A stretch of DNA of 64,000 nucleotides from Pectinatus cerevisiiphilus (GCF_004341685.1 NZ_SMAA01000007.1:62001-126000), one strand, 5' to 3'; numbered from the stretch's first letter, positions 34,723 to 45,314 are shown. Translations and numbers: made by a program. The notes: a model not told the origin generated them from the letters alone.

Positions 34723-34866
34723 CTATTGCTTTTTTTCACAAACCTGATTACCAACAGTACAGGATGTTTTACAAGCAGACTGGCACGAAGCCTGGCATTC
34801 ACCACAGCCGCCAGTTTTCAAAGTGCTTTGCAGATAGGGCTTATTGATTGTTTTAATATGTTTCAC
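34723..34866 (-). CDS. scfA: SCIFF precursor peptide (six cysteines in forty-five)
   Basis: A 47-residue ribosomal peptide starting at GTG 34866, seven bases after AAGGAGG. It begins VKHIKTINKPYLQ and contains the core KTGGCGECQASCQSACKTSC followed by TVGNQVCEKKQ. The six cysteines lie at 21, 24, 28, 32, 36 and 43. This matches the SCIFF pattern found across Clostridia. ScfB should form thioethers from these cysteines to nearby residues. It is short enough to be missed by length-filtered gene finders. Confidence 0.95.
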   Translation of the reverse strand: MKHIKTINKPYLQSTLKTGGCGECQASCQSACKTSCTVGNQVCEKKQ

Positions 34867-34903
34867 GAAAAAGCCTCCTTATTATATCAATAATCAATAA
34901 CAT

Positions 34904-34933
34904 AGTATATTGTATAATTTTTTTACAGTGCAA
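34904..34933 (-). promoter_or_regulatory. Promoter of scfA-scfB
   Basis: TTGCAC (34928-34933), 18 bases, TATACT (34904-34909), about 40 bases upstream of the scfA start. Confidence 0.7.
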
Positions 34934-34957
34934 GCAACATATATACCAAAAATATAT

Positions 34958-36139
34958 TTATCGTTCTGGTGACAATATAATCTTAACAGGGAGATTAGAA
35001 GCTCCTGGTGGTGAATATTTGAATAAAAGACTGTCCCTTGCTCCGTATACACCTAGATCCGCATAATAATCCTCTCGGAGATTTTCACCAAAGAAGGCTC
35101 TTTCTGAAGGAGTGGGCAGCACATTGAAATTTATTGCGTCATTTATCTGTACAGACATTGCCCCAGCATAAACTCCACCTAATGGTTGGAGATAATAATG
35201 TACTTTTCCCATTCCACTCATTGGTATATCCAAATAATATAAAATTCCATAGTTCCCATAGTTTTTGACAGAACTGCCATCTGTGGCATCAACGCCTGTC
35301 AAATACGCATCGTCTCGATCATCCGCAATAGTGAAATATACAGTGCCATCATTTTCCGGATTATATCTTTTTTCCCCTTGTAAAACGCGATCCATATTTT
35401 TAAAAGTACCACGTAGTCTGCTGTCATCCTTCAATAACACCGAAGCTGTCTTCATAAATGTATATGGATCCTCATTTAGCGGCAGCATCATCACTGTAAT
35501 TTTTACCGGACTTTTCGTTTCAAAATCGTATATGCCGCATACCAACTCATCTTTTTTAACCAGGATGTTGTTTGTCCTGCCATCTAATATCCGTGCACTA
35601 TCCTTGTCAATAAAAATATCTTGCGGGATTTGATAGCCAAAATAACGTAATTGGGAAGTCTTGCCAACATATAAATAATCTGCACTAGGGCCAGCCTCCG
35701 CTGAACGGGTAATATGGAAATTAACACTTTTTTCCTTATTTGTATTTGTCAGCATAACGACAACTTTTTTATCCTCTTCAGTCCCATTTACGTGATAATA
35801 ATAGAGCCGCCCCTTTCCACTGATAGTGTCCTCATAAAGAATACCATCCTGATATACAGTTTCAGGACTATCAGAAAAAAGCAGCGTTCCCCCTTTATCA
35901 ATACGTTTAACTGGCCAGTTTGTCATCTTATTTATCTGTGTTTTAAAACTTCCTGCCAAATGCTTCCTCCCTGCACCAATTGCCTGTGCATTCACTTTAC
36001 TTTTATCATTCTTGACCTCTTCTGTTACTGTATTTTGCGGTTTTTCCCGATGACGTGCCTGCACAGTGCTGCAAAATAAAGTACTGCTAATTATAATTGC
36101 AGCAAAAATAAATAATAATACATGTTTTAAAAAATCCAT
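34958..36139 (-). CDS. Secreted protein of unknown function
   Basis: I do not recognise this family. A signal peptide (about residues 5-28, VLLFIFAAIIISSTLFCSTVQA) is followed by a charged linker and about 330 residues of predicted beta-rich sequence: TLLFSDSPETVYQDGILYED, GKGRLYYYHVNG and GMGKVHYYLQPLGGVYAGAM. The pattern of GRLYYYH / KVHYYLQP resembles repeated beta-sandwich modules. AGGA lies close to the ATG at 36139 (393 residues), and a TTG 12 bases upstream overlaps that site. It sits 16 bases after a polysaccharide deacetylase gene, suggesting an envelope or surface-glycan role. Confidence 0.7.
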   Translation of the reverse strand: MDFLKHVLLFIFAAIIISSTLFCSTVQARHREKPQNTVTEEVKNDKSKVNAQAIGAGRKHLAGSFKTQINKMTNWPVKRIDKGGTLLFSDSPETVYQDGILYEDTISGKGRLYYYHVNGTEEDKKVVVMLTNTNKEKSVNFHITRSAEAGPSADYLYVGKTSQLRYFGYQIPQDIFIDKDSARILDGRTNNILVKKDELVCGIYDFETKSPVKITVMMLPLNEDPYTFMKTASVLLKDDSRLRGTFKNMDRVLQGEKRYNPENDGTVYFTIADDRDDAYLTGVDATDGSSVKNYGNYGILYYLDIPMSGMGKVHYYLQPLGGVYAGAMSVQINDAINFNVLPTPSERAFFGENLREDYYADLGVYGARDSLLFKYSPPGASNLPVKIILSPER

Positions 36140-36155
36140 TTTTCCTCGCAAGATT

Positions 36156-36944
36156 CTATATTATATTTTGCCTTATATTAAATTTTGTATAAAGTCTGCT
36201 TTTCAGCAATCTCAGCTTAAAGTCCAACAATCCTAATTTTGATCGGGGAATGTATGTTCTTTGCAAACGATAAGGATCAGTTGCAAAAGTATTTACCCCA
36301 GGGGTGCCTGTAACAGCAGTTAAATATCCATTTTTCCGCAGATCTTTTATTACTGTATCATTATACGAACCATTCGGATAAGAAAAGAAATATATTGTTT
36401 GCAAGCCATTCCATTCCATCAGCAATTTTGACAATCTGAGTTCATCATCTATCTTCTGAGGTGGCAGTGACGCCAAAGGCAAATGGTTTGCAGTGTGACC
36501 GCCAAGTTCTATATTCGCGGTTTGCATCTCTTTCAGCTGTTCCCATGTCAGGTAACCTTCTAACCCCACCCGGTTACTTATAATAAACACTGTCCCCTTC
36601 ATACCATATCCCGCTAAAATAGGCATAACTTCTGTATAATTATCTTCATATCCATCATCAAAGGTCAAAATCACCGATTTCTCCGGCAATTTTTCACCAT
36701 ATTTTTTAGCCCGTACAAAATCCATAAAGGAAATTGTTTTATATCCCTGTTCCCGCAAATATTCCATCTGTTCTTTAAATTCTTTTGTTGTTATTGTATA
36801 TTCATCATCATCCTGGTCATTTATCCGATGATATTCCAAGATGAAAACACCCTTTTCCTCTGTTTGGGAAAAATATATAATGAATGCTCCACCTAAAAAC
36901 AAAAAAAATATACCTACAATTATAAAACTACGCATATTTCTCAT
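36156..36944 (-). CDS. Membrane-anchored polysaccharide deacetylase (NodB fold, CE4)
   Basis: 262 residues with an N-terminal anchor (residues 6-25). The CE4 motifs are visible: ILTFDDGYEDN (catalytic Asp, metal Asp) and LGGHTANHLPL (metal His pair, HxxxH), then FFSYPNGSYNDTV and RTYIPRS. It probably removes N- or O-acetyl groups from an envelope polysaccharide or peptidoglycan. The ATG overlaps the whiA stop (ATGA). Confidence 0.88.
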   Translation of the reverse strand: MRNMRSFIIVGIFFLFLGGAFIIYFSQTEEKGVFILEYHRINDQDDDEYTITTKEFKEQMEYLREQGYKTISFMDFVRAKKYGEKLPEKSVILTFDDGYEDNYTEVMPILAGYGMKGTVFIISNRVGLEGYLTWEQLKEMQTANIELGGHTANHLPLASLPPQKIDDELRLSKLLMEWNGLQTIYFFSYPNGSYNDTVIKDLRKNGYLTAVTGTPGVNTFATDPYRLQRTYIPRSKLGLLDFKLRLLKSRLYTKFNIRQNII

Positions 36945-37888
36945 TTATTCTCACATCTTCTCAATTGGAGTGCCATAGCTTCTAATTTCCGCAAACGATG
37001 ATTGACGCCTGACTTGCCTATGCCAAGGATCTGCGCCAGTTCACTTAATGAAACATCCGGATTATTGATCCTTGCCCATGCTGTCTTTTTTAAAGCATCA
37101 GGTAAATTTTTTGCCTTTGCATCCTTCAACAGCTTCTTCATGTTTTGTACCTGGCGCAGTGAAGCCTCCACTGTTTTCTGCAAATTTGCAGTCTCACAAT
37201 TAACCAGCCTATTCACCTGGTTGCGCACTTCTTTTAAGTTACGTGTGCTCTCAAATTCTTCTAATACCTGTTCTGCCCCAATCATGCGCAGAAAACTTAT
37301 AATTGCTTCACTTTCCTTAAGATATAAAACATAATAATCCTTCCGTGTAGTTTTACCGACAGGAAACTTAAACTGGTTTAGAAGCGTTAAAAGTTGCCGC
37401 GAAAATTCATAATTGCTGGTAGATAACTCCAAATGATAACCTCTGTCCGGCTTGTTTACTGATCCTCCACCCAAAAAAGCGCCTCGCAGGTAAGATTCCT
37501 TACAGCAGTATTTACTCAATAAACTGCTGTCTTTTCCCATATTAAATCCATCGGCATTAATAATCCCCATATTTTTAAGTAATTCATCGACTAAGCTAGA
37601 TGGCATCACCCTAATAATGTAATAATTATTCTTTTGCAAACGCCGCGACCGTTTCACAACAAGCTCTGTATTAATTTCACCAATGCACAGCCCTTTTAAA
37701 AAAGCAAGTGCACGCCGAGCTACTGCTGCATTTTCCGTCGAAAAATTAATTCCTAAATGGTGTTTCGCACTCAAAACAAAGGTGCCATCCATCCGTAAAA
37801 GGGCAGCTAATTCCGCATAAAGACAACAAAGGTTTGTCTCATTAAAATGAGACAATTCATTTTTCACTTCCATGGAAAAAGAAGGCAT
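36941..37888 (-). CDS. whiA: WhiA-family DNA-binding protein
   Basis: 315 residues. Two LAGLIDADG-like homing-endonuclease-derived segments (CLYAELAALLRMDGTF, SYLRGAFLGGGSVNKP) and a C-terminal helix-turn-helix (SELAQILGIGKSGVNHRLRK) are the WhiA layout. In Bacillus it influences cell division and chromosome segregation; in actinomycetes it controls sporulation. The rapZ-yvcK-whiA order is conserved across Firmicutes. AAGGGGG precedes the ATG. Confidence 0.95.
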   Translation of the reverse strand: MPSFSMEVKNELSHFNETNLCCLYAELAALLRMDGTFVLSAKHHLGINFSTENAAVARRALAFLKGLCIGEINTELVVKRSRRLQKNNYYIIRVMPSSLVDELLKNMGIINADGFNMGKDSSLLSKYCCKESYLRGAFLGGGSVNKPDRGYHLELSTSNYEFSRQLLTLLNQFKFPVGKTTRKDYYVLYLKESEAIISFLRMIGAEQVLEEFESTRNLKEVRNQVNRLVNCETANLQKTVEASLRQVQNMKKLLKDAKAKNLPDALKKTAWARINNPDVSLSELAQILGIGKSGVNHRLRKLEAMALQLRRCENK

Positions 37889-37900
37889 GGTCGCACCCCC

Positions 37901-39220
37901 TTAACGAGATCTCTTTTTACGCCTTTTGGTATCTGTTTTTAATCCATATACCATCTGCATTATATTATGTGCAAGCTTTTCCGAATCATGATGAATGACG
38001 TTCGTTTCGTTTATAATATCCGCTTTTACAAAACCCACGCCCAGCGCATGTATTTCATCTTCATCTATTACAACCGGATATTGTCCTTTTTTCGCATAAA
38101 AATCCTGTAGGGGTGGTGAAATCGGTTTATTATTGGCAAGGACATAATCGACACTGCCAATACCGGCATGTTCCAAAATAGCTTTCACATGCATAGACAC
38201 AGTATACCCGTCTGTCTCTCCCGGCTGCGTCATTACGTTGCATATGTATATTTTGACAGCTTTACTTCTTTTTATTGTTTCGGCTACTCCATTTACAAGC
38301 AAATTGGGCATAATACTGGTGTATAAACTGCCTGGCCCCAAAATTATAGCTTCAGCATCTTTTATCGCATTTATTGCAGAAGGTACGGGTTCAACCACCC
38401 TTGGAAAAATATGGACGCGTTTAATTTTTTTATGCACAAGCGGTATCTGTGATTCCCCTTGCACAACAGTGCCATCCTGCATAGTAGCATCAAGCCTTAT
38501 CTTAGCTGTACTTGCCGGAAAAACCCGCCCTTTAACAGCCAAAACTTTACTCGATTCCATCAAAGCTTTTTCCACATCGCCCGTTACCTGAGTCATCGCT
38601 GCTATAAATAAATTACCAAAGCTGTGTCCGGCAAGCTCACTTTTTCCGGCAAAACGATACTGGAACAACTTTTCCATAAGCGGTTCTGTATCTGCTAAAG
38701 CGACAAGACAATTTCTAAGGTCTCCCGGTGGTATTATCCCAAACTCGCTGCGCAATCTACCAGAAGAGCCACCATCATCGGCAACGGTAACTACCGCTGT
38801 TACGTTATTAGTAACTTCTTTTAAGCCGCGCAACAAGACAGAAAGGCCTGTGCCGCCGCCAATAACGGTTATCGCTGGCCCTCTGTCCAATTTTCTTTTT
38901 TCATAAATAAGATCAACCAATTTTTCAGAACTGTCTGGCAGCAGCACCGTAATAATAGACCTTATAGTCATCCGCATAGCTATAAGCATTATCATAAGGC
39001 CAATAAAGGAAACAAAAAAACCGACAATATTGGTCACCATGTAATTATACGTTCCTGTAGCAGTATAAACTATGCGGAAGATAAATTCCTCCACTCCATC
39101 GATGTACTTATAATTAAAAACAATGGTCAGGCCGATACTCGTTAAAAGCACGCCCGCTGCAAATAAAAGCAGCCATCGTTTGAAGCGCATACCAGGATAA
39201 AGCCATTTCAAAAGATGCAT
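37901..39220 (-). CDS. yvcK: YvcK/CofD-like gluconeogenesis factor, membrane-anchored form
   Basis: 439 residues. The YvcK domain begins at AITVIGGGTGLSVLLRGLKE (about residue 115) and includes VADDGGSSGRLR, PPGDLRNCLVAL and GPGSLYTSIMPNL, typical of UDP-sugar binders. About 110 extra N-terminal residues hold two membrane helices (about 17-36 and 62-85), absent from the Bacillus protein. YvcK supports growth on gluconeogenic carbon and localises wall-synthesis enzymes. It lies 24 bases after rapZ. Confidence 0.93.
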   Translation of the reverse strand: MHLLKWLYPGMRFKRWLLLFAAGVLLTSIGLTIVFNYKYIDGVEEFIFRIVYTATGTYNYMVTNIVGFFVSFIGLMIMLIAMRMTIRSIITVLLPDSSEKLVDLIYEKRKLDRGPAITVIGGGTGLSVLLRGLKEVTNNVTAVVTVADDGGSSGRLRSEFGIIPPGDLRNCLVALADTEPLMEKLFQYRFAGKSELAGHSFGNLFIAAMTQVTGDVEKALMESSKVLAVKGRVFPASTAKIRLDATMQDGTVVQGESQIPLVHKKIKRVHIFPRVVEPVPSAINAIKDAEAIILGPGSLYTSIMPNLLVNGVAETIKRSKAVKIYICNVMTQPGETDGYTVSMHVKAILEHAGIGSVDYVLANNKPISPPLQDFYAKKGQYPVVIDEDEIHALGVGFVKADIINETNVIHHDSEKLAHNIMQMVYGLKTDTKRRKKRSR

Positions 39221-39244
39221 AAATGCATTGCCTCCATAATAGTG

Positions 39245-40144
39245 CTATTGCAAATGCTCATAAACGTCATTTTTCATCAAATCACGATGTTCCAAATTTG
39301 CCAAATAGCCTCTGTTTTTTAGTAAGTCAAACAAATGCCGGGCAATGAATACCGACCTGTGCATCCCGCCAGTACAGCCAATAGCAATTACCAGCTGACT
39401 TTTTCCTTCTTTTATATACTGTGGTATTAAAAAGTTCACTAAATCATCAAGTTTTTCCATAAACTGCTGCGTAACAGGCCACTTAGCTATATATTCAGCT
39501 ACCTCTGGCACAGCTCCGCTTTTATGGCGCATTTTTTCTATATAAAACGGATTTGGTAAAAATCTGACATCTATGACCATATCAGCATCAAGCGGCATTC
39601 CAAATTTAAATCCAAACGAAAGTATGTTTATACTCATTTGTTCAACATAAGCATCACCGAACAATCTGACAATCTTTTGCTTGAGTTCCGTTTTGCGCAG
39701 CGTTGACGTATCAATAATATAGGTGGCCTCGTTGCGAACACCAGCCAACCGTTCCCGTTCCATATTGATTCCTTCACTGATACGTGAATTTGGTGCCATA
39801 GGATGACGCCGCCGTGTTTCTTTATAGCGTCTTATAATCGCTTCATCTGAAGCTTCCATAAACAAAAGTTCAAACGGTTTATTTTCTTCATACATTTGTT
39901 TTAAAACATGGACAAAGGTATCAAAAAACTCACGGCTTCTCGTATCTACCACCAGGACAACCCTGTTCACATGCCCAGCTGAATGCACACATAGTTCAGC
40001 AAATTTGGGAATAAATACCGGCGGAAGATTATCAACACAGAAATATCCCAAGTCTTCTAAATTGCGGCAAGCCTGTGTTTTACCACTGCCAGACATTCCT
40101 GTAACAATAATGAGCCGAAAATCATCTTTCTTCTGCAACCTCAT
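39245..40144 (-). CDS. rapZ: RapZ/YvcJ nucleotide-binding protein
   Basis: 299 residues from the ATG at 40144; a GTG one codon upstream is possible. Walker A VTGMSGSGKTQACRNLED near the N-terminus, VLVVDTRSRE, ETRRRHPM, and the C-terminal domain (SFGFKFGMPLDADMVIDVRF, IAIGCTGGMHRSV). In E. coli RapZ guides RNase E to the sRNA GlmZ; in Firmicutes YvcJ hydrolyses GTP and affects competence. No GlmY/Z-like RNA is recognised here. Confidence 0.95.
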   Translation of the reverse strand: MRLQKKDDFRLIIVTGMSGSGKTQACRNLEDLGYFCVDNLPPVFIPKFAELCVHSAGHVNRVVLVVDTRSREFFDTFVHVLKQMYEENKPFELLFMEASDEAIIRRYKETRRRHPMAPNSRISEGINMERERLAGVRNEATYIIDTSTLRKTELKQKIVRLFGDAYVEQMSINILSFGFKFGMPLDADMVIDVRFLPNPFYIEKMRHKSGAVPEVAEYIAKWPVTQQFMEKLDDLVNFLIPQYIKEGKSQLVIAIGCTGGMHRSVFIARHLFDLLKNRGYLANLEHRDLMKNDVYEHLQ

Positions 40145-40181
40145 CACTTCCCTTCAACATTTAGACCCTAGCTTGCACAAA

Positions 40182-41012
40182 TTATTTATTCAATACATAT
40201 TTATATATGGCTTCAGCCACACCATCATCGTCATTTGTGCCAACTACATAATCACATGCTGCTTTAATATTAGCCGCAGCATTTCCCATTGCTACACTTT
40301 TCCCTGCAGCTTCAAGCATTGGTAGATCATTATCGGCATCGCCTATAGCCATTACTTCTTCAATGCTAAAACCGAACCGCCCGGCAAGTATATGCAAAGC
40401 ATTGGCTTTACTTACTTCAGGATTAACTATTTCGATCAATCCTTTTTTTGACTTTACCAACATTACTTTGCCCGCAAATTTTTGTGTCAGTTCATAAAGC
40501 ATTTCATTTTCTTCTTGAATTTTTTCTGTTCCATCTTTTTTCCCGTAATCTTCAGTAACTAGGAGCATTTTTGCCACATTTTCATTTTTCTGGCCTAATC
40601 CCTGCCAACCGACAGTTTCGCCTTTAATTCCTGTACTCTTTTCATAAGCCGCAGATCTTTCCAGATAAACAGGAAAATATAAAGCATCATTGCTGTTCAC
40701 TTGCAAATACCATTGCTTTTGCGCACAATAAGCAACAATTTCCTTTACAACTGACTGCTTAATATACTTTTCGTTATATACCCTGCCTGATGTAGCCTTT
40801 ATCAGTGCTCCATTATAAGTTATCAGTGGTACATCTATATCTATCTGCCGCGCATACTGCACCGCAGACGAATACATTCTACCCGTAGCTAAAGTCACCA
40901 TGATTCCTGCATTTACAGCGTCACGCATAGCCTGAATGTTTTTGGAAGAAATTTTATCGTCACTGGTCAACAAGGTTCCGTCCAAATCAGTAGCAAATAA
41001 TTTTATTTTCAT
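40182..41012 (-). CDS. Cof-type HAD hydrolase
   Basis: HAD-superfamily phosphatase of 276 residues from the ATG at 41012 (GAGAGG, nine bases upstream). Motif I is LFATDLDGTLLTSD, motif II VTLATGRMYSSA, motif III a lysine near VSKANALHIL, and motif IV GDADNDLPML. The inserted C2 cap suggests a sugar-phosphate or cofactor phosphatase; the substrate cannot be told. It is the first gene of the rapZ-yvcK-whiA unit, 37 bases before rapZ. Confidence 0.9.
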   Translation of the reverse strand: MKIKLFATDLDGTLLTSDDKISSKNIQAMRDAVNAGIMVTLATGRMYSSAVQYARQIDIDVPLITYNGALIKATSGRVYNEKYIKQSVVKEIVAYCAQKQWYLQVNSNDALYFPVYLERSAAYEKSTGIKGETVGWQGLGQKNENVAKMLLVTEDYGKKDGTEKIQEENEMLYELTQKFAGKVMLVKSKKGLIEIVNPEVSKANALHILAGRFGFSIEEVMAIGDADNDLPMLEAAGKSVAMGNAAANIKAACDYVVGTNDDDGVAEAIYKYVLNK

Positions 41013-41244
41013 CGTCATCCGCCTCTCAACAGTAAATAGCCTTATATAAAATATAGGGCGTGCAACAAACACACCCTTAACAAAATAAATATCACGACGA
41101 TCAAATTTATAACACGCATCAATGCAGGACATTAAAAATTTTTCTTTAACATGACATAAAAAGAATGCCAACAACTACCATTCTCTATTTTCTGCTAAGC
41201 AAAGACACCTCTCGCCCATCGCTAATCTATATACTTCCTTAGAA

Positions 41245-41273
41245 ATTATAACAAACCGCTTTTTAAAAATCAA
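41245..41273 (-). promoter_or_regulatory. Promoter of the HAD-rapZ-yvcK-whiA unit or of a leader RNA
   Basis: TTGATT (41268-41273), exactly 17 bases, TATAAT (41245-41250) on the minus strand, more than 220 bases upstream of the first start codon. Confidence 0.75.
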
Positions 41274-41415
41274 ACCTATATAAATTAGAAATCAGATAAC
41301 TACAGCTGTTGGCCTTGCAGCTCGCAAATAATCAATGGGCAAGTATTTTTCTAGCATTTAGCAGGTTTCCATGCCCTGTCGATAAGAAATTTTTACATAT
41401 TTTTTTTAAAAACAC

Positions 41416-41444
41416 TTGATTTTTTCCCAAAATTTATTTATTAT
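41416..41444 (+). promoter_or_regulatory. Promoter of groESL
   Basis: TTGATT (41416-41421), 17 bases, TATTAT (41439-41444), directly upstream of the CIRCE element. Confidence 0.78.
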
Positions 41445-41455
41445 AAGAACTGTAG

Positions 41456-41482
41456 TTAGCACTCAGCTAAAGTGAGTGCTAA
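41456..41482. promoter_or_regulatory. CIRCE element upstream of groES
   Basis: TTAGCACTC-N9-GAGTGCTAA, identical in both arms to the element at htpG. HrcA operator. Confidence 0.97.
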
Positions 41483-41526
41483 CAAAAATATAAATGTAAT
41501 TAAGTTTTTATAAGGAGGAACATACA

Positions 41527-41808
41527 ATGATTAAGCCACTAGGCGACAGAGTTGTAATCAAAGTTTCTGAAGGAGATATGAAAACCGCTAGCGGTATCGT
41601 ACTGCCGGACACAGCCAAGGAAAAACCGCAAAAAGGTGAAGTCGTAGCTGTCGGCAGCGGTAAAGTTCTCGACAACGGACAAAAAGTTGCTCCAGAAGTA
41701 AAAGTAGGAGATAAAATTATTTTCTCAAAATATGCTGGTACAGACATCAAAGTTGACGGTACAGACTATTTAATTGTTCGTGAAAGCGATATATTGGCAA
41801 TAGCCTAA
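41527..41808 (+). CDS. groES: Co-chaperonin GroES
   Basis: 10-kDa lid of the GroEL chamber, 93 residues. [14 protein letters not shown] start, mobile loop around [16 protein letters not shown] (residues 19-34), roof-loop region and C-terminal [14 protein letters not shown]. It has a TAAGGAGG site, heat-inducible HrcA control, and is 43 bases before groEL. Confidence 0.97.
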   Translation: MIKPLGDRVVIKVSEGDMKTASGIVLPDTAKEKPQKGEVVAVGSGKVLDNGQKVAPEVKVGDKIIFSKYAGTDIKVDGTDYLIVRESDILAIA

Positions 41809-41824
41809 TTCAACTTGTTTATAA

Positions 41825-43486
<1,662 letters not shown>

Positions 43487-43523
43487 GAGGCAAGTACCCT
43501 TATATATAAATAAAGTTTACGTA

Positions 43524-43569
43524 AAAAAAGAACGGCTGTATGTTTTATAACATACGGCCGTTCTTTTTT
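43524..43569. terminator. Bidirectional terminator between groEL and the pilus operon
   Basis: AAAAAAGAACGGC-GTATGTT arms with complement and T-runs on both strands, between convergent genes. Confidence 0.92.
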
Positions 43570-43621
43570 GCTGCCAAAAATAATTTTAATGCTATGTACA
43601 AAACAATTATCGGTATTATAT

Positions 43622-44152
43622 CTATTCATGCAGAGAAAAAATTTTTATCGCCATATCAGCCTTTAATAAATTATTTTGGGAAATTATGTTTATTTTATCG
43701 ACTATATTATATCTTTGAGCTTCATTTAATTGAGTCAAAAAAGCCAATAATTGAAAATAATTGCCTTCTATTTTTATCTTTATAATTATTTCTTCGTATG
43801 TACTACTTTTAGTCAATGGAAAAATTGGCTCAATAGAACTGATCTCTGTACCACTATGCTTTGCAGCTTCCTGTAAAAAGGAAATAAAAACCGTTTCATC
43901 ATTCTGCTCGGGTAGTTTATTTTCCCAATATAAATTGTCCATTGCCATTTTATTTATAAAACTCTCATCTTTTTCCCGTTGAACAGCAAAAGTTTTCAGC
44001 ATTCTCAGCTTCTGCTCGTCATCCCTTATAACATTTTTTATATTCTGCATTTCAGCATTATAAGGAATATAATACAAGATATAAACAGCTGTAACACATA
44101 TGCCGAGAATCAATAAAATCCCTGTTAAATAATATTTATCTTTTTTTACCAT
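43622..44152 (-). CDS. PilO/GspM-like pilus assembly protein
   Basis: 176 residues: one N-terminal membrane helix (about 9-28), a coiled-coil stretch (NAEMQNIKNVIRDDEQKLRMLK) and a small ferredoxin-like periplasmic domain ending in ADMAIKIFSLHE. This is the PilO/GspM layout. The sequence is divergent, and the call rests on layout plus its place after the PilM/PilN-like gene. Last gene of the pilus run. Confidence 0.72.
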   Translation of the reverse strand: MVKKDKYYLTGILLILGICVTAVYILYYIPYNAEMQNIKNVIRDDEQKLRMLKTFAVQREKDESFINKMAMDNLYWENKLPEQNDETVFISFLQEAAKHSGTEISSIEPIFPLTKSSTYEEIIIKIKIEGNYFQLLAFLTQLNEAQRYNIVDKINIISQNNLLKADMAIKIFSLHE

Positions 44153-44156
44153 AGTT

Positions 44157-45314
44157 TCACCTGTTGCTAGGTATTTTTAAATTAAATTTTATATATTCTG
44201 CATCTTTTTCATTTTCTCCAGACAATAAATAAATACTGGGGAAATAATATTTTTTTAAAGCTTCTGTATACTCTTCCAATGTTTCGTAGCTTAAACTTGT
44301 CCCTGTAATGATGATATCATTGTTTTCATCTGTTTTAACAGCATCGAGCCATACTGAATCAATATATACAGATCCTAAATTACTTAAGACAGCATGTGCA
44401 GACATTCTTTTTGGATTTAATGCCAATAATACATCTTTTCTATGCTGTATATCAGCTTGCTGTTCTTCAACTAAATTTTTTTCATCAATTACAGCCTGCA
44501 TATTATTAATTGCCACTTTTTGCTGTGCTAACTCTTCCCTCGCCTCCAGTACTGTAAAATGGGAAAAAAGAATAAAAATAATACAAGGAAGCATAATTAG
44601 TCCCATACCTAATGGCATTATATGTCGCCAATTCAAGATTGGTGGTTTTTCGTTTTCTGGTAGCAAATTAAGCTGACCATTTCTGAGTAAAATATTTTGC
44701 ACTAACGCCACTACGTAAGGAGGAACATCCTGTCCTTCTATTGATACTCTACATATTATTTTTTGCTCATGCCAAGAAAACCAAAACATATCATCACCTG
44801 CTTGTCCATATTGGCTATCTTGCTGCGGAAAAATTCCCGCGGGACAAAGCTGCGCTGCTATACTGGTCTGACAAAGTTTTTTGATAAAATCTTTTTCGAC
44901 TGTATATATTTCAACATGGTTTGCTTCCGGAAAGATCTCGTAATCATAGGAATAGTAACAGGTCTTGCTTATCGCACTGTTGCCACGTACTTCCCAATAA
45001 ACAGCCTTTTCCAGTTCTTTAACAGCTATTGCCGGGAAATTACAAGGAAAAGTGTCAAACCACTCAGCAGACAAGCCTATATATACAGGTAAATCTTTAC
45101 AACCAATTTTTAAAACTGCATTTCTCAATATATCGTATGAATCAGCTGCTAAAAACTCTTCTAGTGAATAATGCTCAATATTTTTTATATGCCATAAATC
45201 GCCAGTAAGGTTCAACTTGGCCATATATACATTATTGCCCAACACCGCCAAGGATACTACGTCTGTATAGTTATTGTAAAAAATTTTCTTAAAATCATTA
45301 AAGTTTTTGTTCAT
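44157..45314 (-). CDS. PilM/PilN-like (GspL-type) pilus assembly protein
   Basis: 385 residues from the ATG at 45314, after GGTGGG. The N-terminal 215 residues are a reduced cytoplasmic domain (VVSLAVLGNNVYMAKLNLTG, LEKAVYWEVRG) like PilM/GspL but without a visible ATP-binding motif. A membrane helix follows (about 228-250), a coiled coil (AREELAQQKVAINNMQAVID) and a PilN-like periplasmic domain. It therefore joins in one chain what PilM and PilN do separately. It overlaps the upstream minor pilin gene by 17 bases. Confidence 0.75.
   Translation of the reverse strand: MNKNFNDFKKIFYNNYTDVVSLAVLGNNVYMAKLNLTGDLWHIKNIEHYSLEEFLAADSYDILRNAVLKIGCKDLPVYIGLSAEWFDTFPCNFPAIAVKELEKAVYWEVRGNSAISKTCYYSYDYEIFPEANHVEIYTVEKDFIKKLCQTSIAAQLCPAGIFPQQDSQYGQAGDDMFWFSWHEQKIICRVSIEGQDVPPYVVALVQNILLRNGQLNLLPENEKPPILNWRHIMPLGMGLIMLPCIIFILFSHFTVLEAREELAQQKVAINNMQAVIDEKNLVEEQQADIQHRKDVLLALNPKRMSAHAVLSNLGSVYIDSVWLDAVKTDENNDIIITGTSLSYETLEEYTEALKKYYFPSIYLLSGENEKDAEYIKFNLKIPSNR

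Larger units (their letters stand above)
41013..41455. other. Divergent intergenic region between HAD gene and groES
   Basis: No protein gene supported. It contains a strong minus-strand promoter (41245-41273), a leader of about 225 bases for the HAD-rapZ transcript with a GGGTGTG/CACGCCC hairpin (41056-41076) and an AGAATG/CATTCT hairpin ending in T (near 41160-41185), and the groES promoter (41416-41444). Confidence 0.6.
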
